Source of the DNA: Hydnum rufescens UP504 | Lineage: Eukaryota > Basidiomycota > Agaricomycetes > Cantharellales > Hydnaceae | NCBI GenBank assembly: GCA_014904985.1 | Contig: MU129055.1 | Coordinates: 95,713 to 159,712 of the forward strand | Direction: 5' to 3' | DNA length: 64,000 nt | Part shown: positions 21,108 to 32,204 of the stretch, one piece after another | How positions within the stretch are numbered: position 1 is the first letter of the stretch | How the letters are laid out: each line of letters begins with the position of its first letter | Translations under genes and position numbers: made by a program | The notes under the pieces: model-generated | Told to the model about the DNA's origin: nothing | What the model saw: the letters and a program-made list of their open reading frames with translations, nothing else | Database searches by the model: none

Positions 21108-24100
21108 TTAGAAGAGATTATGGTTATTTGAGTCTTGTGGAAAAAGAAGAGAAGTCCATAGATTGAGTTGATCAGTGGAGATATTGGAGAGATCAAACTG
21201 AATGGGAGATAGTGACACAGAGCTGGTCATTGAGGTTGGATTGGTAGGATAGACAGGCACACCAGAATGTGTCGCTGTGGGCACTGTGTTACTGAAGGTT
21301 GATGTTGATGGTCTGTACAGGTTTGGATTAGAACCCAGACCCATTGTACTCAAGCCTAAATCAACACCAAGGCCTGAACCTGAACCATCAGAGTTCCAAA
21401 CACCACCTGGACCAACACCAGGGTGCATCGTGGCCACAGGATTTGAACTCAATGTCACCAAATGATCCAAATTCAAAGTTGCTGAAGGTTCCAAATTCGA
21501 AGCCATTGAATGGTCCAAATTTGAAGTTCCCAAATAATTCAAACTTGAACTTGCTGGAGGCTCCAATATTGAACTTGCTGGAGGATCCAATCTCGAACCT
21601 GCTGGAGGACCCAATCTTGAACTTGCTGGAGGGTCCAATCTCAGACCTGCTGGAGGACCCAATCTTGAACTCGCTGTGTAATATAGTGTATTACGTAATT
21701 AAGTTAGGACTCAAAAGTCATGTATATATGGCAGTTGCCGAGATTAATTAAGTAAACCTTTGCCCAGATCTTCATCACCTAGTGAGAAACCATGAATATC
21801 TGTCTCTACTCTGCTTCTATCTGCCTAGCTAGTTGGCCTGTCTAGTAGCCATCAATACTAGCCCTTTCCCTGGCTTTGGGACTGCACCTTTGGATCCTAG
21901 CTGGGAAAGCAGTGAGTAGGACAGCCCTTTCCTCTCACTGACCCCCCACTCTCTCCTTAGTTAGTGACTGTGCCACTTGGCCAGTCACTACTTCATGTCC
22001 TTCATCATGACTCCCACTCCCTCGCAACCTTTTCTCCTGTGTCCAGGGCAAAGCCAGTGCTTAGCCCTGTTTGCAGCTCCCCACCTGAAGCCAGTGCTAA
22101 GGGTGGTGTGATTCCTCTTTGCCCTATTCCTACTCCCTCCCCTGTCAACTCCACTTTGTCCAAGTATGACAACAGGTGCCCTCCTGAACTGGGAGGTACT
22201 TTGTTACACACTGGAGGATCCAATATTGAACCCACTGGAGGACCCAATCTCAAAGTCACTGAATGACTTGAAGTTGTGGGAGAATTCAATGCCAAAGCCA
22301 TTGGGTTATCAAAGTCCAGAGAATCAGAGTCAGATTCATCAATGAAGGGCTTTGATTGAATGCAAGTAGACCTCACAATGCCCTTGGACTTGGCAGCAGA
22401 AACTGGGGCTTTCTGAGATTTCTGCAAGGTCAGTTTGGGCTGCCTTGTTGAAGTTGTGGTTGACTCAGATCTGAAGTCTAGCCCTGCATCTTGGACACAG
22501 TGGATTGCATTACCATCCCTGTCAATGACCAATGGGACAGCAGTGTCATCATCAGCATCATCCTCACCCCATCTTTCAAGCTTAATGGGGCAGCTATTCC
22601 CCTTTTGGAACTCGGAAACAAGGAATCTCCACTGTCCACCTTCCCAGCTCTTGTTGGTGTGGCTTGGATGTGGAGCAGGGCATTCTTCTTCAAGCAGCCA
22701 CCCAATGAAGCGAATATGATGCCAGCAAAGCAATGCAAGTAATTGGACCCAAGGAACAGAAACTGGAAACCAGGCATGGCCATTGGAGATGAACAAGTTC
22801 CTCAAATACTTTGAGGTCACAGAGTAGGCCAAGTCTCTGGTCTTAAGTTCATGTTCTCACCATACTTTTTCTGCCTCTTCATGCCACTTCGAAATTCCAG
22901 TAGCATCCAGCTGCTCATTCATGAGTTCAACAAACAGCTCCTCAAGAGACTTCTTCAGATTAAACTGCTTCTCAGCAAGCTGTTGGATTTCTGAAGATCC
23001 AAAAAGGATGGCATTCTGCACATGGGCAGCATATGCATCAGGCCGAGAGCAAACAACAAATGCAACAACATGGGCATCAAAAGTGGCCATGTGCTGAATT
23101 TCACCCATGAGAAGCTTCTTTTTCTGATGGATGTATTTGGCAAGCTTGGTGCCACTTGTGACTTGGACATCCTTATCCACCTTTGATTGTTGGGTGAGTG
23201 ATTGCAGGTCATCTAGCCATGCTTCTAGGCCATCGGTGTCCCCATTGAACTGTTCTTTCTCCTTGGCATATTCGAGTTGAAGTCCACCTGGACACACTAA
23301 AAAGTGGAAGGGGTTTATCAGCATCAACTAAACCATCACAATAAACATGGAGTACTAATGTTTGGGAAGACCAGCAAGTTTCTGTTTTCGACTATATCCA
23401 TTGAATGGATTAGGCAGCCACTTGGAGTGGAAAGAGTCACCAAGATTTGCCAGTCAGAGGACTTGATGCAGCAGGTGGTTATATTTTTTGGCCATGGCTT
23501 CCAAAGTGTGATGAAAGGCCTCAGTAACCCCATGCACTTCATCCACCAGTGCAGTAGGAAAGGGACCCCTATTGTACTGTGGTTGGTGAGGCTGGCCTTC
23601 TCCATCACTGCTCAATTGGGTGTCATCGATGTTGCTAACACCCACTTTGATATCTGAGCCCAGATCAGCATCTCGTGACTCCACTTCATCCTCTGAAATT
23701 GCTTCCACTCCCTTGCCCTTGCCATAGGGGACCTTGAAGGGTACACGAAGTTGTTTTCTTCAAGTGGACTTCAAAGTTGGCAAGGTGTGTGCATCAGTCA
23801 CTGGGAGTTGGATTGATGGCAACACTTGATCCTTGGGATGACAAATGGGCAGCACAGGAACCAGTGCAGAAGGGCGAGTGCTTGTTATAGTGGGATTCAC
23901 AGAGGGGTGACTTCCTGACAATGGCAATATGGACAGTTGGGACTCTGGATTGCTTAGGAGGAAGAAGTTAGATCCTACAAGAAGAACTGAAACCCAATCA
24001 AACATACCTTGACTTCTGAAGATCCTTCACCAACTTCAGGATTTTGATCTCAAATTGCTCCAGCTTGAGACTGCGAGTGTTGGCAAAGAAGGCCAATCCT

Positions 24101-24987
24101 TTAATGATGCCAAGAGCACCACATGGACCCCACCTCATCTCTTTAGCAAGATGAGATACATTTATGCCTTGAAAGATGTGATTAAGAGTGCAATCAATGA
24201 ACTCACAGTCTTCACTGGGATCTGCCCCTTGGTCAGGGAGGGACCAGAGCAGGGTGTCAACCTGGGTAGCATCCCAGACATAGAGAAGATCCCCTGGGCA
24301 TGCTTCTGGAATGCTAGTAGGCAGATTAAATGCCAATGTCCATGGATCATTGAGCAATTTGTGAGGGTTGCCAATTCATTGTGCTTCATCCAACAGCTGG
24401 TCAGGCGTATCAGATTCTGGCATAGACCCTCCATCATCAGAGGAAATGTCCATGACTGAGGACAGTCCGACATGACTGCCAGATAGAAGCACTGTGGGTT
24501 CTTCATTGTACCCAAATGTTGAAGATGCATGTTTGGGTTCAGAGCTTTGGATGGGTAGGAGAGGAGGATCATCAGGGTAGTCTACCTGACTGGAAGTAGG
24601 AGTTCCATTCAGAAGTGATGCTGATCTCTGAGACTCATGCTGATATTCAACTTCAGGGATTTTAGGGTGAGATTCGAGTTGGATATACACCTGATTCTTA
24701 GGGGGTTGCAAGGGGGTTGATGTGATGACACAAAACTTCTTGTTCCTCCAGTTGCCTCCAGGCAGACCCGATTTTTCCTGCCATAGACATCATGTAAGAA
24801 CAGGAGCAGGGATTCTTAGAGGCATACATACCATATTGGCAGTTTTGTCATTGACTTCGTTGTTAGCTTCATCAGCTACCTTGCACCTGCCAATATTGAT
24901 CTGAGGATATGATGGTTCCTGAGACGTCACATTCTGTTGTGAATAATAGGTGAGCTCAAACTTGCAAGACAAGAAATCAGGAGACAT
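21108..24987 (-). pseudogene. Uncharacterised gene X, paralogue of the gene at 60.5-63.8 kb, LTR-interrupted
   Basis: Reverse-strand exons in order: QLLDEAQ and SIPEACPGDLLYVWDATQVD (24.0-24.4 kb), SEDCEFIDCTLNHIFQGINV, GALGIIKGLAFFANTRSL, a stretch at 23.45-23.7 kb, KLAKYIHQKKKLLMGEIQHM and HVQNAILFGSSEIQQLAEKQ (22.86-23.33 kb), SKYLRNLFISNGHAWFPVSV and an acidic GEDDADDDT part (22.0-22.8 kb), then a repetitive tail with LEPPASS/LDPPASS units. Every block has a counterpart in the same order in the other paralogue. The tail is split by the solo LTR at 21677-22208. No known domain recognised. A possible 5' exon lies at 24790-24987. Confidence 0.6.
21677..22208 (+). mobile_element. Solo LTR-like element, copy B
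   Basis: 532 bp, inverted relative to copy A at 9136-9653, with the same TGTAATATAG start and TTGTTACA end. Flanks CGCTG (left) and CACTG (right) could be a 5-bp target duplication with one change. It interrupts the repetitive C-terminal part of gene X. Confidence 0.7.
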
Positions 24988-25742
24988 ATGATTTTGGATG
25001 ACTCCTGTGCACCTGAGGATGATGGTTCCTCAGACAGGTCATTGAAGGCTTTGTATTTGGGGACTCACAGTTGTGATTTTCAGTATGTGATGACTTGGTG
25101 CATTGCAAAAACACCCTTCACAAATTTTCTGGCTGGGTTGTTGAAGAAATAGTTCTAAAACTCCCCAAGCTTGAAAATAATGTTTCAGGGTGATATTGGG
25201 CAACACCTCCAGTCGGAGACCTAGTGTATGGTGAGATGGGGACAAGGAGAGTGTAATAGAATTGTAAAGAGAGTGAGCAATGTCTTGGTCTTGAGTCTGA
25301 GAAAAACAATGGTGAAGCAAATGCCACCCCCCCCCCGCAGTAACAGTTCCCACTACTCTATCTGGGAGATTCAAGAAAATATCCAGGAATTTCCCAAGAC
25401 CAAGCTGTCTGGAATGTGCTGGCTTGCAGTTCGGAGGTGCGACAAATTTAATATGATGGTCCCAAAGGAGAGTGGATGATATGCAAATGATCCACCTCTC
25501 CAGCTGAGACACTCAAGAGATAACTCAGGAGCCTCTCAAGCAGAGTGGTTGGTGCATTTTTGGTGTGTAGTGAGAATGTCTTGCTCAGTATTTGCTGATC
25601 TATTCAACGCCTCAACAGAATACTGATAAATGCCATTCCCATATGTAGATATACATACATCCATACATACATGCAGGATTAAAAAAAAATGGAGGTGATG
25701 GGACAGGGTAGAAGAACAATGAGAGAATAGCAAAAATATTAA
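24988..25742. other. Region between gene X and the SPH gene, no gene assigned
   Basis: Reverse-strand frames of up to 157 codons (25039-25512) lack recognisable motifs. A C9 homopolymer lies near 25327 and an A9 run near 25681. It may include UTRs or degraded exons. Confidence 0.3.
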
Positions 25743-27264
25743 TCATTGCCCTCTGCTACAAATGACCTCATTGGGCTTCAGAAAGAGGGTCAGTGCTGAA
25801 CATGAAGAATCCCACTGGATGAACCATTCTTGGGACTCCATGGACCCAATGGCTTCCATATGGCATTTGCGTGAGGGGTGAGAATACCTGACAGATGCAT
25901 CTCCCAGAGCAGCTGAATCTTTTGCCTTCTGGGCAGGCTCACGAACCAGAATATCATATGGTCCTCCAGTAATGTAGAGAGGGACCCAGAATGGCATGAT
26001 ATTGTGGTTAAACCAATCCATGTGGGAATTCACAATCATTGCTAAACATCACTGTACCACATGATCAACCTTGTCCAGAGCTTCCAACAGCCACTTCGTG
26101 CTGAAATCCACTTGATCCATAACCTGTGGTGGAGGATAATTGCAATCACATACAACTGGAGGATAGCGATAGAAGTCCGGGAAGCAATAGCGAATGTAAT
26201 GCTGTAAGGAGGCATCTGTGCCAGGAGGCGGAGGAAAGGGGTGTAACTCCCACAGGTTGCCAATCTCTCAATGGGGAGGCGCATGCTCCAGTAGGGTGGC
26301 AAGATCACTCAGGGATGTCTGGTATGAAAAGGACATCTTGACATAATCGGGATCCAGCATGTATCAAAATGAAAAAAAATGGCTTCATGCCAACTGACAG
26401 GCACCGAAACAGCCTGTTCAAATTCCCACAGCGAATAATGACCTGAGACAAATCACTCAAGAATGAGGTCCTGCCTCCACTGGGATTTAAAGGCCAGCAA
26501 CACTTTTTGCTTCTTGTGTGCGGGCCTTTTGCTGTTTTGTTCTTATGAACATGAACCCTGAGAAGGCCATCATGCATCAGCAATTGGAAAATTGCCTTGA
26601 TGTCTATGTCAGCAGTGACACCAAAGAATTTGATGCGATACCAATTGCTGACAACAACAAGTGGATTGAGGTCTTCCACCATTTCCCCAGAAGGCTCAAG
26701 ACTGACTTCATTTGTACCCCCTTGCTCATCACAAGGCGAAAGTGGTGGAGCAATTGGCAATGCTGCTTGAAAGGGGGGATCCACTGGCATATGGTCCTGA
26801 GGAGGGGGTACAGCTTGCTGCACATCCTGAATTTCGGAATTGCCAGGGTCAGGGGGAGACACCACAGGACACACAGGTGTCTCCTGCTCTTGATGGTTGA
26901 TTTCCATCTCTGGCCCATATTGCTGATTGGGGGGGGAATGAGGAGGGGAATGGCAAGGAGGGGATTGGTGAGGGGATTGGCAAGGAGGGGATCGGTAAGG
27001 GGATCAGTGAGGAGGGGATTGGCAAGGGGATTGGTGAGGAGGGGATTGGCGAGAAGGGGAATAGCGAGAAGGGGAACGGTGGGAAGGGGAACAGTGAGAA
27101 GGGGAATGGAAGCAATGAGGAGAATGGAAGTGGGAAGGAGGCAAGCGACGTGAGGGAGAATGAGAATGAGACTGATGGGAAGGGTGGTGAGGAGATGCCA
27201 AATGACAGGGGAGTAACACGAAGCGTTGTTGGAGGGATAAAATCCCACTACATACATACCTCAT
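25743..27264 (-). CDS. Hypothetical protein with Ser-Pro-His-rich N-terminus
   Basis: Starts near 27264 (MRYVCSGILSLQQRF). The first part is SPSR/SPPHQSP repeats encoded by a minisatellite. It continues with NQQYGPEMEINHQEQETPVC, a proline-rich linker, SNWYRIKFFGVTADIDIKAI and VRVHVHKN-like sequence to about 26310. After short introns or frame changes come HPFPPPPGTDASLQHYIRYC, FSTKWLLEALDKVDHVVQ and NSHMDWFNHNIMPFWVPLYI, ending with LTLFLKPNEVICSRGQ at 25743. The blocks look coding but exon borders were not resolved. No family recognised. The upstream tandem repeat is shared with the fragment at 17.5-18.2 kb. Confidence 0.45.
26930..27200 (-). repeat. GGGGAATGGCAAGGA-type minisatellite
   Basis: Imperfect repeats of about 15-30 bp on the plus strand (GGAGGGGATTGGCAAGG, GAGAAGGGGAA), strongly purine-rich. 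They encode SPSR/SPPHQSP units in the reverse-strand gene. Confidence 0.75.
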
Positions 27265-27639
27265 CCGGGCCCAACTACCTCCTCAAATGAATCCATATTT
27301 CTGTATTTCTCGCATATCCACACTCGTTATTCCTCTGGCCATCAAATAGTATGGATTCACATCCCAGGATCCATGGTCCTTTATACTTTTCCTCCACCCT
27401 ATATACGAGACAATTATTTGTCTGTCCTTGGCACTTCAACAGGCCATCTAAATTGTACTTATTTCCAAGCCAGTTCAACCAGGCTAAAGCAACTTGCTTA
27501 CTTTCGTCCACCTATTGTATCACTATTGGCATATCCAAATGCCTCAAGGGCGGTATTTGACCTTGGATTACATAACATGACTCCCACTTTGACTCGCAGA
27601 CTTGTCACATGTTGAATAGGGGCTATTCCAATGCTCTCA

Positions 27640-27920
27640 AGGAGTATTTCATGAATATCTCCCTCATTTTTGATCGGGATCGACTCGGCAAGACAGCGCC
27701 CAGAAAGCTACGATCAATACCTGTCTAACGGTACCACACATGCGTTTATCGGATACGAACTGCATCTTCCAGGTCTATTTTACCTCAAGCTCCACACAAT
27801 CCTTCAGTATTTCGCAAATAACTCCATCAGTTTTGATCCGATTCGTTGGGAACGACCACCCCTGGAAAGATGCTGAAGATACGCATCGAACGGTACCAAG
27901 GGCAAAACGAGCAGATTAGA
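27640..27920 (-). repeat. Second promoter-like tandem repeat module
   Basis: Two copies of the unit also found three times at 18360-18830, with shared words GCGCCCAGAAAGCT(A), TCGAACGGTACCA and CTCCATCAGTTTTGATC. It lies upstream of the reverse-strand SPH gene. Confidence 0.65.
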
Positions 27921-28605
27921 ACTTGGCCTCCTGTAATTTAGTCTCCTCATGGCTCATTTCACTTTTACCTCCGCTTTTCTGATTACTAAAGGCAATTATG
28001 GTTCCGGCACCCTATGTCCGATGGAGGGTACATATAGGGCGACCAGTTCCACCATTCCTCAAGGGATTTGGTCCAGTAGAAGAGGAGGAATACCTTGGTT
28101 AAGCCATATTCTCCTATTCTCACTTGTTAATTGAATATCTCCTTCAGTTTTGAAGCTTTTGACTTGATTTCTTTTTCCTCATTTTCACCTTAATCCCACC
28201 TTTCCGCTGGTTACCATAGAATTTTTCTGTGATGTATATTAAGTGCAGGAGATGCGAATTTCTATCATCTTTCCCCCCATCCCCAGTTGAAAAGCTAGTT
28301 GAACTGCTGCTGGTGTCAGGGTAAATTCCAAAACTCAACCCCCACTAATCACACTTTTGATAGGCTCTCAAGAGGAGGACCTAGAGTGTGATTCCCTGAT
28401 TTATCAACCCCTTCATTTATTGTCTGGATAGGCTCTGTCTATACAGGACAATTTCACCTGTCCAAAGACCTCCCTCCCCTCAGACCCTAACATTCGGATT
28501 GGCCCCGTGATCCCCTCTCTTCGTCCTCGTATCCATTTCGCGGACTGTAGCTGGTTTCATCCTCTGTTTCCCACTTACAGCGTGGCAGTAATCACCCTGA
28601 GAATA
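27921..28605. other. Non-coding spacer
   Basis: No convincing ORF. Ends of the flanking reverse-strand genes may reach in. Pyrimidine-rich around 28440-28560. Confidence 0.35.
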
Positions 28606-30388
28606 TCATTGCAAACCATGCTCACCACTGGGTAAGTGACGGCTGGTAACTCGAGGTTGATTCTTCTTATGCAGGTGCACTGGCCTTGGATTTGAGCATG
28701 GCTGGGACCATCTCTGAAGCACATAAGTCTCCAGGGTGGTGCAGTACACCTTATGCTTGCTCTGAGCAGCCAGGACCATCAGAAGGATGCACTTGTGGGC
28801 ATCTGCATTTCCTGCCAATGCCAGACCCAGGTCTGCAGTGACCTGTGCCCACAGGGGATCTTCATTCCAGGCCTTCTCAATCTGGGCCACAATGTGCACC
28901 TTTGCAGCGATCTCTGTGTCATTCAAATGTGGCTCCTCATCATCTTCAACAGACAGATCGGAATCCAAATCATTCCACTCTGGAAGATTGGTCATGGCAT
29001 TGACCTGAGGGGTTAGATCCTCATGGTCTAGATTGGGGGGGGGTAGGCTCTTCATCGAGATCAATCTCAGCATCAATAGCAATGAGTTTGCCTTTTCCTT
29101 CTGGTGGCAAGGTCCTACAAGATGGCAGTGGCACCACATGGCAAAGGGTGACTGATGAAGGACCGAGGAGATTAGTGAGTGTTGCAGCCATAGCACTGTC
29201 CACTTTGAAAAGGCGAGCACCAAACAAACTGTTGAAGATGGACCATATAGACTGATTATTATCAGATACAAAGATCGGATACTGGATGTACCAAGGTGAT
29301 GGATGCTTGACCTCTGCTGCTCAAGACATCTTCCAAATTTCCACAAAATCCCCATGCAGCTCAGTACATTCAGTGACACATTGAGTGGCCTCCTGGGTCT
29401 CCGGGTTGGAAACAGAACTGAAGGAATCTAGAGGATGGACCTCCCTCTCCTCCAAAACCCAAATCCCATGCAAGGGAACACCGTGGCACTCCAACTCGGT
29501 GACTGGGACATCCACATTATCCACGATGAAGAAACAACCAATCAATGAGTGATTGACTCCAAAATGAGGCAGTTCCAAACCACAGACAAAGGCTATATGA
29601 TCGAGGGTGTAATGCATGAGAAGTTGTGCAGTTGCAAGCATCTCTGCTTCGATGTCCTCGATGGCCACAACCTCCTTAGTAATTGCATGCTTAGAGTAGG
29701 ATGCCTGGGCAGCTTCTGGTAGTTCTTGGTCCCTACTCTCAACCAGAAGCATCACCAAGTTGCAGTGGTGGTTGGGTCAGAAGAGTGGTACATTGTTGAG
29801 GTCCAAAAGGAAAAACTGCACAGCCTCCAACCACCAGCAGTAACAGTCAAATGCGAATATAAGCTTCCTGCACATTTCACTGATCCAGCAGTTATTGAGG
29901 TACCAATTGTGTGTGAGGTGAACTTTGCTGAATGGTAAGAATGGTGTGGTTCAGTGCTGGAGGAGATAGGGATGATGCGGGGCATTGCAATTGTAAATGT
30001 GCCTCACACACAGCTTGTCAATGAATGACCAGGCCGAATGTGGTTGCTGCCAGGATCAAATATCACAGGGAGACTTGGGCCAATGTCTATGCAGAGTTTC
30101 TCCAGGTAGCATAGAGTTAAGGCCAGAAAACAACAGGTTGAAAGGGGGACATGCTGGAATGGCACCAGGGTTCTCCAACAGTCCCAATAGTTCCTCAGAC
30201 ATATCCTTCTCCCAAAGGGTATTGGTGTATTTGAGCACCCAGCCTTGGATACTGACAAAACAGTTGTCAGAGATAGGCCATTCACTGATGGCATCTTTGA
30301 AGACCAAGTTAGTCTTTGGGAACTCCTGATACAAAATTTATATAAACACACCACATCGCTTCTGCTTGAAGTGACAGAAGTACCACTC
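28606..30388 (-). pseudogene. Gene N, 3' portion, cut by the gypsy insertion
   Basis: Continues in the reverse direction from the gypsy element. A short intron (GT near 30346, AG near 30320) is followed by EFPKTNLVFKDAISEWPISD, NPGAIPACPPFNLLFSG and ETLHRHWPKSPC, then DCYCWWLEAVQFFLLDLNNV and HNLVMLLVESRDQELPEAAQ-like sequence, CHGVPLHGIWVLEEREVHPL, EVKHPSPWYIQYPIFVSDNN, and an acidic block DLDSDLSVEDDEEPHLND. It ends near 28606. In-frame TGA codons (near 29321 and 29790) are followed by good coding sequence, and a frame change coincides with a run of G at about 29035-29043. Function unknown. It shares a GVPxxGxxxxE block with the gene at 19.7-20.8 kb. Confidence 0.55.
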
Positions 30389-31500
30389 TGTCAGGGCCAC
30401 ACTGCGACAAGGGCACCAAACAAATGTAAACACAAATAATTCCGGCTAAGTCCGGTGTAAGTCCAGCTAAGTCCGCAAGAATCTGGCAAGAATGAGATAA
30501 GGAGGTTAGGGATGTTGGAGGAGTGGTCCAGCAGCCTGGAAGGGACTAGGCGGAAATGAGCACAGCGGTCCTTAAGCTCGTGGAGTCAACTGGATAATAC
30601 TCGGAGCTGTAGTCCGGAGTAACAGTGGAAATCCTGAGATTATGTAATATGAATATGGAATACATGAAGGCTGACCTGTAGTCCGGAGTAACAGCAGAAA
30701 TCCTGAGAGACCAAAGCTGTCAGGGCCACGCTGCGACGAGAGCACCAAACAAATATAAACACAGATAATTCTGGCTAAGTCCGGTGTAAGTCCGGCTAAG
30801 TCCGAGAGAATCCGGGCAGGAATGAGATAACGAAGATAGGAGGAAATGGAGAGGCAATCCAGCAGCCCGGAAGGGACTAGGCGGAAACGAGCACAGCAGT
30901 CCTTAAGCTCGCGGAGTCAACTGGAAAATACTCGGACCTGTAGTCCGGAGTAACAGCGGAAATCCTGAGATTATGTCCCCACAATACGAGTAGAAATACA
31001 TAGAAGGCTGACTGTTAGATCGAGCTAAAACAGCTAGGAAAACCACATGAGAGCAACCAAAAAAAAAAACCAAAAGCATGGGAAAAAAACCACACACACC
31101 CAACCAACAACCGTCCTCTGACTCAAAACGCAATATCACAAACAAAAAACAAGGAACTACATATATAACATGAAAAAATAAAAAATAAAATAAAACGAGA
31201 GGAAAGATGAATACATAAACTGAGAGGTAGGAATTCAACAAGAACGGACCAAAACGAGACAACAACCGAAACAAAGGAACAAGAAATAACCAGAGACCAG
31301 CAACAAACAAACAGCGGGAGCCAGACCAACCGGAAAGCAATGGGAATGAAGAGGAATGAAAAGGAATGAAACAAGATGGGTTGGACGCGAGTAAACGCGG
31401 AGATCAGCGAAGCAAAGTGAGAAACCAACTCATGGAGTGAGGGAAATAAGATGGAGAACCGGACAGGAGGCATGGAAGCACAGACCAAACGAGAAGCACC
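30389..31500 (-). repeat. 3' LTR region with partial tandem duplication
   Basis: Two starts of LTR sequence lie in tandem, at 30389 (TGTCAGGGCCACACTGCGAC) and 30718 (TGTCAGGGCCACGCTGCGAC). The first, about 329 bp, is nearly identical to the 5' LTR. The second is more diverged and runs into A/G-rich DNA with words related to the distal 5' LTR near 31340-31460. The sequence from 31500 to about 32100 is A-rich and non-coding. Confidence 0.65.
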
Positions 31501-32204
31501 TGGAACAGACAACCAGCCCACGGACAGTACGACCAGGAAAAAAGATACCACACAGGAAGAATAAAGAACAACGGAAGTTAGGGAGGCGACAACATAGAAA
31601 AGCATAAGGAGAGTATGGACTACATCGCTAATCAAAGGACATAACTTATACAACAATTAGATGAAACTAATAAGAGGAAGAAGATGAAAACATAAACTAG
31701 GATGGAATGGTATAAGGGAGAAGGAAAACAAAGGATACAAATGGAAAACAAGGAATATGGACAAGAAGAGGGCACACGCAGAAAGCACATAGGGAAAAAT
31801 GAAAGAGGACATGAAACCAGAAATAGAGGATATGAGATAAAAGAGTACAACTAGGAAAAAAAGACAGAAGACAGAAATAAGGCTTGAGAGCAGAATAGAT
31901 GGAAAAGACATGGATAGGAAGGTGGGGATGGAAACCAAGGCAAAAAAGAATATAATACTGGAGTAAGAGAAGCCGAATAGGACGGAGTAGGAACAGAGAA
32001 TAGAAAGAAGAACAAAACAAAACTGACAAATACAACCCCAACTACAATAAGGAGCCAACGAAACCGAAATAGAGAACCGGAAGACAGAAGAAGAATCAAA
32101 ATGGTTGACCAGAATCCGAGGAGGTCTGCAGGGGTTCGGTTAGGAGTGGACATGTCCAGAACCCAATGGAGGAGAAGTCAATGGCGCTGATCCGCGTGGA
32201 GCTT

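Noticed and set aside
26518..27153. Plus-strand frame with RRGLARG repeats
   Set aside because: Antisense of the SPH-rich gene. The Arg-rich repeats come from the purine-rich minisatellite.
30903..32153. Long Phe/Leu/Ser-rich reverse frames
   Set aside because: They result from an A-rich, T-poor strand in the gypsy 3' LTR region, and several overlapping frames are open. No domain is visible.
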